Part shown: positions 55,875-64,000 of the stretch, piece by piece
Position numbering within the stretch: position 1 is the first letter of the stretch
Layout of the letters: every line of letters begins with the position of its first letter
Assembly (NCBI RefSeq): GCF_003478035.1
Contig: NZ_QUEP01000001.1
Location: 248,001-312,000 of the forward strand
DNA from: Clostridium sp. OF03-18AA
Lineage (GTDB): Bacteria > Bacillota > Clostridia > Lachnospirales > Lachnospiraceae
Direction: 5' to 3'
Length of the DNA: 64,000 nt
Program-made: the position numbers and the translations under genes
Notes under the pieces: generated by a model
The model's database searches: none
What the model saw: the letters and a program-made list of their open reading frames with translations, nothing else
What the model was told of the DNA's origin: nothing

Positions 55875-57458
55875 TTATGCAGCGGAGCGCTGCGGTTTCC
55901 TGTGGAAAAACAGCAAAAGCAGGAAGTAGGCGGCTGACAGGATGAGGATCCGGACGGCGGTGCGGAAAAATTCCGGAAAACCGGACGGGATCGGGAAGTC
56001 TTCCGGGAACAGGCGGAAGATCCAGAGCGCGCAGAGCAGGCAGAATACCGGTTTCCCGATCAGAATCCATGCGTTCCATTCAAACGCAGTGATCCTTCGG
56101 AGTGCCAGGATATGGAGCAGGGCGAGGAGAACCTCGCTTGCTAACATCCCCCAGAGACAGGAACGGATCCCGAACACCGGGATCCCGAACCACACGAAAG
56201 CGATGCGGACGAGGAGCGAGACCAGGTGATGGAAAAATGTGAGCTTCGTCCTTCCGAGGCCATTTAAAATGCTGCCGGACGAGGTGGCAAGATAGAGAAA
56301 CGGGCAGAGCCAGGCGAGGATCTGAATGAAAGATCCGGCGTCCTGGCTTTTAAATATCTGCAGCCCCAGAGTTTCGCCGAAGACCGTGAATACCCCGATG
56401 CAGAAGATCCCGAGGTAGAGGCTGTAGCGGAAGGACATGGAGATCCCGTCCGCGATGCCGGAGGTGTTTCCGGCAGACTGGTGTCTGGCGGTTGACGGCA
56501 GCAGGACCACAGCCAGAGAGTTTACGAGAGCAGAGGGAAAGAGGACAAACGGCATTGCCATGCCGGTGAGAGTCCCATATGTACTGACAGCCTGGGACCT
56601 TGTGAGGCCGTAGGCAGTGAGCCGCTCCGGGATCATGATCGTCTCGGCACTCTGTAAGAGGTTCAGGATCAGCCGGTTGGCCATGAGCGGGACGGCGAGA
56701 GCGAGGAGAGCACTCATGGGAGACAGGAAATCCAGGAGTCCCGGAATATCTGCGGTACTTTGAAATTTATGAGGTTTGTGCGCGGCATGATCGGAGAAAT
56801 TTGCTGAATTATTTTTATTTCCATGAAATTCATGAAAAAGAAGAAAAAATATCAGGACAAACAAAGCAGATCCGGCCTCTCCGGCCACCAGGCCGAATAC
56901 CGCGAGCGACACCGTGATCGGAATCTTCTTCTCGATCCAGATGGATGCCAGGAGAAAGACCGTAAAGATCCGGATCATCTGTTCAAAGAGCTGGGCGGCT
57001 GCAGGGACAGACACCTTTTCCTTTCCGTAGTAGTAGCCGCAGATACAGGCATGGACGGAAGTGCAGGGGATTGCAAAGGCCATGACGGAGAGCAGCGGGG
57101 CGCACCGCGGTTCCATGAGGACAGATCCCGCGAGAAATCCGGAAAAATGTCGGATCATAAGGGCCGCGGAGAGTGACATGGAAAAGGAAAGGAGAAATCC
57201 GGAAACAAGCGTCCGCTTCGCATGTTCCGGCTCCGCTGCGATGAAACGGGAGATCGCAGTCTGGATCGAGCCGGCGCACAAGGAGAAAAAGATCCCGTAG
57301 ACCGGAAAGATCATCTGATAGATCCCGAGACCTTCGGCGCCGATCGTGCGGGAGAGAAAGATCCGGTAGAAAAAGCCGAGGACGCGGGAGAGGAGACCGG
57401 CGGCTGTGAGAAGAATTGTTCCGGTGATGAGTGGATGGGGCTTATGGGAAGAAGGCAT
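55875..57458 (-). CDS. spoVB: SpoVB/MurJ-like polysaccharide flippase (MATE/MOP superfamily)
   Basis: A 527-residue membrane protein with about 14 hydrophobic segments. The N-terminus ITGTILLTAAGLLSRVLGFFYRIFLSRTIGAEGLGIYQM (landmarks GLLSRVLGFFYRIFLSR, GAEGLGIYQM) is characteristic of the SpoVB/PST group, which flips lipid-linked wall precursors. A polar loop of about 35 residues (FHGNKNNSANFSDH..) interrupts the middle. It could serve spore cortex or capsule synthesis; which one cannot be told. Confidence 0.85.
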   Translation of the reverse strand: MPSSHKPHPLITGTILLTAAGLLSRVLGFFYRIFLSRTIGAEGLGIYQMIFPVYGIFFSLCAGSIQTAISRFIAAEPEHAKRTLVSGFLLSFSMSLSAALMIRHFSGFLAGSVLMEPRCAPLLSVMAFAIPCTSVHACICGYYYGKEKVSVPAAAQLFEQMIRIFTVFLLASIWIEKKIPITVSLAVFGLVAGEAGSALFVLIFFLLFHEFHGNKNNSANFSDHAAHKPHKFQSTADIPGLLDFLSPMSALLALAVPLMANRLILNLLQSAETIMIPERLTAYGLTRSQAVSTYGTLTGMAMPFVLFPSALVNSLAVVLLPSTARHQSAGNTSGIADGISMSFRYSLYLGIFCIGVFTVFGETLGLQIFKSQDAGSFIQILAWLCPFLYLATSSGSILNGLGRTKLTFFHHLVSLLVRIAFVWFGIPVFGIRSCLWGMLASEVLLALLHILALRRITAFEWNAWILIGKPVFCLLCALWIFRLFPEDFPIPSGFPEFFRTAVRILILSAAYFLLLLFFHRKPQRSAA

Positions 57459-57627
57459 GGCAGCTCCGAAATGGCAGAAGGATTCGGTTATATATATGTG
57501 GGAGCAGGGGAATGATATGAATCCGGTTTATCGCAGACGGATGACTGATATGAAGACTGAAATCATCACAAATTCTTTAATACTTAGTGATTTACTGTGT
57601 ATTTCTGAAAAAACATGAGAATACCGG

Positions 57628-57657
57628 TTGAAATTCCTGAGGGGTTTCGTATATAAT
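57628..57657 (+). promoter_or_regulatory. Promoter of the nifS-nifU-mnmA operon
   Basis: TTGAAA (57628-57633), 18-base spacer, TATAAT (57652-57657), about 110 bases before the first gene. The Rrf2 palindrome at 54558 is not repeated here. The rest of the gap to the flippase start shows nothing else. Confidence 0.65.
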
Positions 57658-57767
57658 GTAAAATATCTGTGGCCTGTCCGCGCTTTTTGCGGCGCTGACT
57701 CGCGGGTCATGGCATAAACTAATAGTGTTATCAGGCTTTGAACCTCTTAAAACAGAAAGGCGGAACA

Positions 57768-58952
57768 ATGAAGAAAGTAATTTATCTCGACAACGCGGCT
57801 ACGACAAAGGTACGTCCGGAAGTCGTGGAAGCCATGCTGCCGTTTTATACAGAATATTACGGAAACCCTTCTGCGGTATATGAGTTTTCCACACCGTGTA
57901 AGGAAGCGCTCGCAAAGGCAAGAGAGACGGTCGCAAATTCTCTCGGCGCAAAGGACAATGAGATCTACTTTACAAACGGCGGTTCCGAGTCCGACAACTG
58001 GGCTTTGATCGCAACTGCGGAGGCATATGCATCCAAGGGAAAACACATCATCACAACAAAGATCGAACACCACGCGATCCTTCACACCTGTGAATATCTT
58101 GAAAAGCGCGGCTACGAGATCACATACCTCCCGGTGGATGAGTACGGCACCGTCTCCATCGACGAGTTAAAGAAGGCGATCCGCCCGGATACGATCCTGA
58201 TCTCTGTAATGTTCGCAAACAACGAGATCGGAACGATCCAGCCGATTAAAGAGATCGGTGAGATCGCCCATGAAAACGGAATTATCTTCCACACCGACGC
58301 AGTTCAGGCATACTGCCATGAACCGATCAATGTGGATGAGTACCATATCGACATGTTAAGCGCCAGCGGACACAAGTTCCACGGACCGAAGGGAGTCGGC
58401 TTCCTCTACATCAGAAAAGGCTTAAAGCTCCGCTCCTTCATCCATGGCGGTGCCCAGGAGAGAAAACGCCGTGCCGGAACTGAGAATGTGCCGGGAATCG
58501 TCGGTCTCGGAAAAGCTGTCGAGATCGGAATGGCAGAACTTGAGAATAATAAGAAGAAAGAGACAGAACTCCGCGATTACCTGATTGGACGTGTTATGGA
58601 CGAGATTCCGTACACACGCTTAAACGGTCACCGCACAAACCGTCTCTCCAACAACGCGAACTTCGCGTTCCAGTTCATCGAGGGTGAGTCCTTACTCATC
58701 ATGCTGGACATGGACGGAATCTGCGGTTCCAGCGGATCTGCATGCACATCCGGTTCCCTGGATCCGTCCCATGTGCTCTTAGCTATCGGACTTCCGCACG
58801 AGATCGCGCACGGATCCTTACGCCTTACCTTAAGCGAGGAGACAACGAAGGAAGAGATCGACCATACTGTAGACTGCCTTAAGAAGATCGTGGAGAAGCT
58901 TCGCGCAATGTCCCCGCTCTATGAGGATTTCATTAAGAAGAACAGAAAGTAA
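57768..58952 (+). CDS. nifS: Cysteine desulfurase (NifS/IscS family)
   Basis: A 394-residue PLP enzyme that draws sulfur from cysteine for Fe-S clusters and tRNA thiolation. N-terminal IYLDNAATTKVRPEV, PLP-Lys in SASGHKFHGPKGVGFLY and the catalytic Cys loop GSSGSACTSGSLDPSHVL are present. ATG 57768 follows AAAGGCGG. Downstream scaffold and MnmA genes in the same operon indicate both uses. Confidence 0.94.
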   Translation: MKKVIYLDNAATTKVRPEVVEAMLPFYTEYYGNPSAVYEFSTPCKEALAKARETVANSLGAKDNEIYFTNGGSESDNWALIATAEAYASKGKHIITTKIEHHAILHTCEYLEKRGYEITYLPVDEYGTVSIDELKKAIRPDTILISVMFANNEIGTIQPIKEIGEIAHENGIIFHTDAVQAYCHEPINVDEYHIDMLSASGHKFHGPKGVGFLYIRKGLKLRSFIHGGAQERKRRAGTENVPGIVGLGKAVEIGMAELENNKKKETELRDYLIGRVMDEIPYTRLNGHRTNRLSNNANFAFQFIEGESLLIMLDMDGICGSSGSACTSGSLDPSHVLLAIGLPHEIAHGSLRLTLSEETTKEEIDHTVDCLKKIVEKLRAMSPLYEDFIKKNRK

Positions 58953-58963
58953 GAGGAAAAATA

Positions 58964-59404
58964 ATGTATTCAGAGAAAGTAATGGACCATTTCCAGCACC
59001 CGAGAAACATGGGAGAAATTGAGGACGCCAGCGGCGTAGGTACTGTCGGAAACGCAAAATGCGGCGATATCATGAGAATCTATCTCGACATTGATGACGA
59101 GACACATATCATCCGTGACTGTAAGTTTAAAACATTCGGCTGCGGTGCTGCCGTTGCCACAAGCAGCATGGCGACCGAGATGGTAATGGGAAAGACGATC
59201 GAGGAAGCGATGGAAGTAACCAATAAGGCAGTTATGGAAGCACTTGACGGACTTCCGCCGGTAAAGGTTCACTGCTCCCTGCTTGCAGAGGAAGCGATCC
59301 ATGCAGCACTCTGGGATTATGCAGAAAAGCACCATATCGAGATCAAAGGCTTACAGAAGCCGGTGTCCGATATCAGTGAGCATGAAGAGGACGAGGAATA
59401 TTAA
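58964..59404 (+). CDS. nifU: Fe-S cluster scaffold protein (IscU/NifU N-terminal type)
   Basis: A 146-residue scaffold. The three cluster-ligand cysteines are in [20 protein letters not shown] and [11 protein letters not shown], with the conserved Asp two residues after the first. A clostridial C-terminal tail (SEHEEDEEY) follows. RBS GAGGAAAA. Its stop overlaps the mnmA start (TAATG), so the two are translationally coupled. Confidence 0.94.
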   Translation: MYSEKVMDHFQHPRNMGEIEDASGVGTVGNAKCGDIMRIYLDIDDETHIIRDCKFKTFGCGAAVATSSMATEMVMGKTIEEAMEVTNKAVMEALDGLPPVKVHCSLLAEEAIHAALWDYAEKHHIEIKGLQKPVSDISEHEEDEEY

Positions 59405-60480
59405 TGAAGAAAAAAGTCGTGGTGGGAATGTCAGGAGGCGTGGACTCATCGGTTGCGGCCTGTCTTTTAAAGGAACAGGGCTATGATGTGATCGGTGTCA
59501 CCATGCAGATCTGGCAGGAAGAGGATTCCTGTACCGTTGAGGAAAACGGCGGATGCTGCGGACTCAGCGCGGTGGAAGACGCGAGACGTGTCGCGTGGAC
59601 CCTTGGAATTCCCTACTATGTTATGAACTTCCGGAAAGAATTCCAGAAGAATGTCATTGACTATTTTGTTGCGGAGTATCTGCACGGACGGACACCGAAT
59701 CCGTGCATTGCCTGCAACCGCTATGTAAAATGGGAGGCGCTTTTGGAGCGCAGCCTGGAGATCGGAGCCGATTATATCGCGACCGGTCACTATGCAAGGA
59801 TCAGCCAGCTTCCGAACGGCCGTTATACGATCCGGAACTCCGTGACGGCGGCGAAGGACCAGACTTACGCGCTCTACAACCTGACCCAGTTCCAGCTTTC
59901 CAAAACTTTAATGCCCATCGGTGATTACACGAAGGACGAGGTGCGAAAGATCGCCGAGGACCGTGGACTTGCCGTAGCAAAGAAGAAGGACAGTATGGAG
60001 ATCTGCTTTGTTCCGGATAATGATTATGCCGGATTTATCGAGCGGGAAGCCGAAAGTGTTCCGGGAAGCGGAAACTTTGTGGATAAAAATGGTGTGATCC
60101 TTGGAAAACATAAGGGGATCACTCATTACACGGTCGGTCAGAGAAAGGGCTTAAACCTCGCGATGGGCCATCCGGTGTTTGTCACAGGAATCCGCCCGGA
60201 GACGAACGAGGTTGTGATCGGCGAAGGAAATGATGTATTTTCCGATCATCTGATCTGCAGGGATGTGAACTGGATGGCGATCGACGGACTTCATGGCGAG
60301 GAGAGAGAAGTTCTCGCGAAAATCCGCTACAGCCACAAGGGATCTCCGTGTATCATCAGGGAACTCCCGGACGGAACCGTGGAATGCCGGTTTAAAGAGC
60401 CGCAGCGTGCGATCACGCCGGGACAGGCAGTTGTATTTTATGAAGATGAATGCGTAGTCGGAGGAGGAACGATCCTATGA
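59404..60480 (+). CDS. mnmA: tRNA-specific 2-thiouridylase MnmA
   Basis: A 358-residue enzyme that thiolates U34 of Lys, Glu and Gln tRNAs. PP-loop [10 protein letters not shown] is at residues 8-17. The two catalytic Cys are in [14 protein letters not shown] and [12 protein letters not shown]. The C-terminal beta domains contain GQRKGL and [12 protein letters not shown]. Being in one operon with NifS and NifU makes sulfur delivery direct. Overlaps the amidase gene by four bases. Confidence 0.95.
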   Translation: MKKKVVVGMSGGVDSSVAACLLKEQGYDVIGVTMQIWQEEDSCTVEENGGCCGLSAVEDARRVAWTLGIPYYVMNFRKEFQKNVIDYFVAEYLHGRTPNPCIACNRYVKWEALLERSLEIGADYIATGHYARISQLPNGRYTIRNSVTAAKDQTYALYNLTQFQLSKTLMPIGDYTKDEVRKIAEDRGLAVAKKKDSMEICFVPDNDYAGFIEREAESVPGSGNFVDKNGVILGKHKGITHYTVGQRKGLNLAMGHPVFVTGIRPETNEVVIGEGNDVFSDHLICRDVNWMAIDGLHGEEREVLAKIRYSHKGSPCIIRELPDGTVECRFKEPQRAITPGQAVVFYEDECVVGGGTIL

Positions 60481-61502
60481 GCAGGATGAAAAAGGGAAAC
60501 GGACTCCTCCGATTCCTTATTTCTGCGGTCTTTTTTGCACTGGTGCTTTCCGGCTGCAATGGGACGAGAAAATATGAGGCGGTGGATCTGAGCAGCGAGA
60601 CTGCGGCAGCGGAGTCAGAAAGCGGATCCGGCGAGGAACAGGGAACGGAAAATTCCGATGAAGCTGATCTTCAGGCACTGGGCAATCCTGCCGGGGAGAT
60701 GATGAGCGCAGATCAGGCGGCCGAAAGCTCGCAGGATGCGGAATCGGTCTCCGAATCAGAGGAGATGTCGGAGGAGGAGAGTGTCGCGGCAGCGAGAGAG
60801 TCAGCGGCGGAGGCTTATACAGCCGCGGCGAACGATGACGCGGAGACTGCTCCGGAAGTTCCGTTTAACGGACATACCGTCGCGATCGATGCGGGACACC
60901 AGGCGAAAGCCAATACTTCCAAGGAGCCGATTGGCCCGTCCTCTTCGACGATGAAGGCGAAGATGCCGGAAGGCTCGGTTGGAACGGCGAGCGGCGTCCC
61001 TGAATATGAGGTCACTCTTGCGGTCGCAAAAAAGCTTGAGACAGAGCTCACAAACCGCGGATACCATGTCGTCATGATCCGGACGAGCAACGATGTGAAC
61101 ATGAGCAGCGCGGAGCGGTCCGTCGCAGCAAATCAGAGCGGCGCGGATATCCTGATCCGGCTTCACGCGGATTCCATGGACAACTCTGGTGTCTATGGGG
61201 CATTAGTAACCTGTATGACAGCTCAGAACCCTTACAACGCGTCTCTTCATGACAAGAGCTACAATCTTTCCAAAAAGATCGTGGATACCGTTTGCGGGAC
61301 GACAGGAACGAAGAATCGAGGCGTCCAGGAGACGGACAGCTCCTCCGATATCAACTGGTGCGAGATCCCGGTCTGTGTGCTCGAGATGGGATTCTTAAGC
61401 AATCCTGACGAGGACACCTGGCTTCAGGACGATGGCTACCGGGGAAAGATCGCGAGCGGCATCGCGGGAGCGGTGGATGCTTATTTTGCGGAGGGGAATT
61501 AA
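60477..61502 (+). CDS. N-acetylmuramoyl-L-alanine amidase lipoprotein (Amidase_3)
   Basis: A 341-residue peptidoglycan hydrolase. The lipoprotein signal ends LVLSGC. A Ser/Glu-rich acidic linker of about 95 residues follows. The zinc amidase domain has ligands in AIDAGHQ, Glu in [15 protein letters not shown] and His in LIRLHADS, with catalytic Glu in [12 protein letters not shown] 60477 overlaps the mnmA stop and follows GGAGGAGG; this coupling with a tRNA enzyme gene is probably incidental. Confidence 0.9.
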   Translation: MSRMKKGNGLLRFLISAVFFALVLSGCNGTRKYEAVDLSSETAAAESESGSGEEQGTENSDEADLQALGNPAGEMMSADQAAESSQDAESVSESEEMSEEESVAAARESAAEAYTAAANDDAETAPEVPFNGHTVAIDAGHQAKANTSKEPIGPSSSTMKAKMPEGSVGTASGVPEYEVTLAVAKKLETELTNRGYHVVMIRTSNDVNMSSAERSVAANQSGADILIRLHADSMDNSGVYGALVTCMTAQNPYNASLHDKSYNLSKKIVDTVCGTTGTKNRGVQETDSSSDINWCEIPVCVLEMGFLSNPDEDTWLQDDGYRGKIASGIAGAVDAYFAEGN

Positions 61503-61586
61503 AATAAATTTTTTAAATCCTCTATACAAATCGAAAAAAATATGTATAATAATATATAGTCTGCTTTTTCAAAAAGCAGACAATTC

Positions 61587-61676
61587 GGAGACGTAGCGAA
61601 GCGGCCGTAACGCGGCGCACTCGAAATGCGTTTATCGGTTCATCCCGGTACGAGGGTTCGAATCCCTCCGTCTCCG
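61587..61676 (+). tRNA. tRNA-Ser (anticodon CGA)
   Basis: Acceptor stem GGAGACG (61587-61593) pairs with CGTCTCC (61669-61675), discriminator G. The anticodon stem GCGCA/TGCGT encloses loop CTCGAAA with anticodon CGA. A long variable arm typical of serine tRNAs precedes the T-loop GGTTCGAATCC. CCA is not encoded. A hairpin CTGCTTTTTC / AAAAAGCAG lies just upstream. Confidence 0.93.
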
Positions 61677-61680
61677 CTCG

Positions 61681-61711
61681 AAACCCTTGATTTTTCAGGG
61701 GTTTTTCTTAT
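61681..61711 (+). terminator. Terminator of the tRNA-Ser gene
   Basis: AAACCCTTGA-tttt-TCAGGGGTTT followed by TTCTT directly after the tRNA. Confidence 0.8.
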
Positions 61712-61826
61712 TTACGCGAATAACGGGTCAAAGTCCGCACTTGCGCGAGACCTTGGCGACTGTCACGATAATAAGGGGAAACTCGCGAAGCGTGTTTTCA
61801 TTTGTTTAACAGGGAATTTTCTGTTA
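61710..61826. repeat. Roughly 120-bp intergenic repeat, copy 2
   Basis: Same element as at 2353-2473, including AAAGTCCGC, TTGCGCGAGACCTTGGCGACTG and AAGGGGAAACTCGCGAA with scattered differences. It starts at the tRNA terminator. The following sequence to 62100 has no recognisable gene. Confidence 0.7.
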
Positions 61827-62140
61827 AGCAAAAGGGCACGATGTGCCAATGAGATGCACTTATGGAAGAAGAAAATTGGCGCAGGCGATCGCGCTCGGCG
61901 TGAGGAAAAGGCCGTCCGGTGAGGACTGCTTTTTATGTATGAAATCGACCGTTTGTCGACCAGATAGGAAAATGTTATGCTTTTCCTGGCAGAACATCTG
62001 CCAATGTGTCCGCATCTATGGTTTGGACGGAATTTTGCCACAAAGTCTTAGATGTGTGACAACGAAAACGTAAGAAGTTCTTAATAAAAAAAGAGGGAAA
62101 TTGTAGTATACTTGGTACGTCTTAAAGAAAAGGGATGTTT

Positions 62141-62221
62141 ATGCCGAAGCTTTGGAGAGACATTGGATGGAGAATGCAGTTTACGATCGATATTCAGATG
62201 ATAGAAGCCTCAAGGTTATGA
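62141..62221 (+). CDS. Possible 26-codon leader ORF
   Basis: ATG 62141, preceded by AAAAGGGATG, opens a 26-codon frame (MPKLWRDIGWRMQF.., ending EASRL) that stops 47 bases before the lysozyme gene. It may be chance; no feature marks it as a known leader peptide. Confidence 0.2.
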   Translation: MPKLWRDIGWRMQFTIDIQMIEASRL

Positions 62222-62268
62222 CTTTTGGCAGGAAAAAAGACGTATGAAAAGAGAAAGGCGGTTTTAGA

Positions 62269-63291
62269 ATGTTTCAGAAAAAATTTCGATATATGACAGC
62301 GCTTCTCGCAGCGCTTATGATCACACAGGGCAGTTTTACAGCTTTTGCGGATGAGACTCCGGTTGGACCGGGATACGAGGACCAGAATAAGGCCTCCACG
62401 GATACCACGACAAGTGATCCGGCAAGTGCATGGAAAAAGGTCAACGGTGTTTACGTAGACGCGAATGGAAAAAATATGGACGGGGCGCTTCTTCGCGGCA
62501 TCAGCGTTTCCAAATGGCAGGGCGATATCGACTGGGCGAAGGTTGCAGCGGATGATGTCTCCTTTGCGTATATTCGTATGGGATCCTTTGGATATGAAGG
62601 ACAGTATACCATGGACGAATATTATGAGAAAAATATGAAAGGGGCTTCCGCAAACGGAGTTCAGGCGGCCCCGTATGTGTTCCTCCAGACCCGGACCGTC
62701 GATGAGGCAAAAGCGGCAGCAAAATATACTCTGGAAAAGATGTCCGGATATACGGTAAAATATCCGGTTGCCGTGGATGTGGAATCAAAATATATTCTGG
62801 ACTATTTATCAGTGCAGGATCTGACAAATGTGGTAAACTCGTTCTGTGACACGATCGCTGCGGCCGGATATACCCCGATCGTTTACAGTGATTACAGCAA
62901 GTTTACGAACGAGATGGATACAAACCAGATCAAATATGATCTCTGGCTTGCGAGATATGGCGCGGACGGACAGTATCAGGGCCGTACGATCTGGCAGTGC
63001 ACAGATAAGGGACGTGTAAACGGGATCAACGGAAATGTCTGCCTGGAATTCGCATATAAAGACTATGCTCCGAAGGCTGCACAGGGAACCGCGATCGACA
63101 GCGGTGAATGGAAGCAAGAAGGCGGAAAATGGTATTTCTACTGCGATGGCGGAAGAATGAGCGGCTGGGTAAATCCGGACGGCTACTGGTACTATCTTGA
63201 TCCTGCAGAGTTAGGTGCGATGGTGACAGGAACGACGAAGAACATTGACGGTGTGGATTATACCTTCAATGCGAGCGGTGTGATGCAGTAA
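62269..63291 (+). CDS. GH25 lysozyme-like protein with cell-wall-binding repeats
   Basis: A 340-residue secreted protein. A signal peptide (about 1-28, ending AFA) is followed by a GH25 muramidase fold (about 78-270) with SKWQGDIDW, PVAVDVES and LWLARYGADG. Two C-terminal aromatic repeats (GGKWYFYCDGG, PDGYWYYLDP) bind wall polymers. The usual GIDVSKWQG reads GISVSKWQG here, so a residue at the active-site mouth, normally Asp, is Ser. Full length; ATG 62269 with a weak GAGAAAGG site. Confidence 0.85.
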   Translation: MFQKKFRYMTALLAALMITQGSFTAFADETPVGPGYEDQNKASTDTTTSDPASAWKKVNGVYVDANGKNMDGALLRGISVSKWQGDIDWAKVAADDVSFAYIRMGSFGYEGQYTMDEYYEKNMKGASANGVQAAPYVFLQTRTVDEAKAAAKYTLEKMSGYTVKYPVAVDVESKYILDYLSVQDLTNVVNSFCDTIAAAGYTPIVYSDYSKFTNEMDTNQIKYDLWLARYGADGQYQGRTIWQCTDKGRVNGINGNVCLEFAYKDYAPKAAQGTAIDSGEWKQEGGKWYFYCDGGRMSGWVNPDGYWYYLDPAELGAMVTGTTKNIDGVDYTFNASGVMQ

Positions 63292-63513
63292 GGGAAAAAA
63301 GGTCCTTTCTGACCTGCAGCTTCCGTTTTTGGCGGACAGGCAGTTAGGACAAGGATTCTGCCGGGCAAGAGAAATCTCCCATACATGGGAAAGTACCGCG
63401 AGTCCGGCGGAAAGTCTGAGAATAGCGTTCAGCAAAAGGATATAGGATAAAGAATAAAGGAAAAAGAAGAGCAGGAACAAGACTTTTTGAGGAGCCATGT
63501 TCCTGTTCTTCTT

Positions 63514-64000
63514 TTACTCTTCCCAAGGAAGATCCACGATCGTCGGTTCATGGTGAACGGCCGGGAGAAATTTTTCGAGAATATCGGATGTTTTGATCTT
63601 CAGGCTGCTGGTGTTGATGCATGGATGGCAGCCGAAAGATTCGTCCTTTAAGACATCGGAGTCGATCAGAAGTTTTACATGACCTTCCGGATCGTTCATA
63701 AGTCCCATCACACTGACGGAACCGGGAGTCAGCTTTAAATATTCCTTCATGTGATCATCATCTGCGAAGGAGAGTCGGGCGGAGCCGATCTGCTTTGAGA
63801 GGACTTTTGTCTTGAATTTTTTGTGGCCCGGCATCAGAAGAAGATAAAATTTCGTCTTCTGCGCATTGCAGAGAAAGAGATTCTTGCAGATGTGGATCCC
63901 GAGGATCTCGTCAACACCGTTGCAGGCATCGATCGTGAATGCGGCTTCGTGGTCGACGCGGGTGTAGGGGATATTCAAGGAGTCGAGAAGATCGTAAGTG
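63514..64000 (-). CDS. Prolyl-tRNA deacylase-like protein (YbaK/ProX domain), 5' end outside window
   Basis: A YbaK-fold editing protein: DHEAAFTIDAC, then KNLFLCNAQKTKFYLLLMPGHKKF and GSVSVMGLMNDPEGHVKLLIDSDVL (landmarks KNLFLCN, FYLLLMP, PGSVSVMGLMND). These fit ProX-type enzymes that clear Ala from Ala-tRNA(Pro). The frame continues without a stop to the right edge (TYDLLDSLNIPYTRVDHE), so the start lies beyond 64000; the internal TTG at 63978 is not the start. Confidence 0.88.
   Translation of the reverse strand, partial: TYDLLDSLNIPYTRVDHEAAFTIDACNGVDEILGIHICKNLFLCNAQKTKFYLLLMPGHKKFKTKVLSKQIGSARLSFADDDHMKEYLKLTPGSVSVMGLMNDPEGHVKLLIDSDVLKDESFGCHPCINTSSLKIKTSDILEKFLPAVHHEPTIVDLPWEE

Noticed and set aside
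57768..60480. Nitrogen-fixation genes
   Set aside because: nifS/nifU here are the clostridial housekeeping Fe-S pair in an operon with mnmA; no nitrogenase genes are present.
61626..62073. Short frames after the tRNA gene
   Set aside because: They begin inside the tRNA or the repeat and have no ribosome site; the repeat also occurs at 2353 where the frame is not kept.

Overview
The window looks like chromosome from a Lachnospiraceae-type member of the Bacillota (Clostridia). The evidence is strong GGAGG-type ribosome sites, roughly even GC with strong use of atc/ggc/gcg codons, choline-binding-like cell-wall repeats, a SpoVB-type flippase, a clostridial NifS/NifU pair and a eut locus controlled by an ANTAR two-component system. 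No phage, CRISPR array, rRNA or transposase gene was seen. One tRNA (Ser-CGA) lies near the right end. Only the prolyl-tRNA deacylase-like gene at the right edge is visibly cut, and a possible cobalamin riboswitch is cut at the left edge.

Layout. 1-9.2 kb: possible riboswitch end, DUF3870 gene, YitT membrane protein, an orphan ABC permease/ATPase pair, a 203-bp foldback repeat, a MacA/MacB-type efflux operon, remnants of a GtrA gene and of an OmpR-type regulator flanking a PAP2 phosphatase. 9.2-17.7 kb: a cell-wall-repeat protein, then a zinc-homeostasis region (phosphatase, ZnuA-ZnuC-ZnuB, two CobW-type GTPases, the first with a long His/Asp repeat) and a polysaccharide deacetylase. 18.1-19.4 kb: a D,D-carboxypeptidase.

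19.6-35.9 kb: a complete ethanolamine-utilisation microcompartment locus. It has sensor/antiterminator (eutW/eutV), reactivase (eutA), ammonia-lyase (eutB, eutC), aldehyde dehydrogenase (eutE), PduL-type phosphotransacylase, adenosyltransferase (eutT), PduS-type cobalamin reductase, and a full shell set (two BMC-H, EutS, EutL, PduT-type BMC-T, EutN). EutP, a MerR/methyltransferase-like regulator and the EutH transporter follow. EutV carries two ANTAR domains in tandem. Ethanolamine would be cleaved to acetaldehyde and ammonia inside the shell, and acetaldehyde turned to acetyl-CoA and acetyl-phosphate.

36-52 kb: an alanine/Na symporter, a class-I amidotransferase hydrolase, an AT-rich toxin-antitoxin-SecB-like chaperone module, a GntR regulator with palindromic operators in front of an RraA-like gene, and a sigma-54 activator. 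The activator is followed by a sigma-54 promoter driving a second RraA-like gene, a TRAP transporter, a nitrilase-family amidase, a creatininase-family amidohydrolase and an EamA transporter. This looks like a pathway for taking up and hydrolysing an unidentified organic acid or amide.

51-64 kb: sulfur and Fe-S genes (ABC binding protein, metY, Rrf2 regulator, nifS-nifU-mnmA), apt behind a promoter and a long structured leader, a SpoVB-like flippase, an amidase, the tRNA, a GH25 lysozyme-like protein and a YbaK/ProX-type deacylase. Intergenic spaces carry repeated palindromic elements that are a notable feature of the window.
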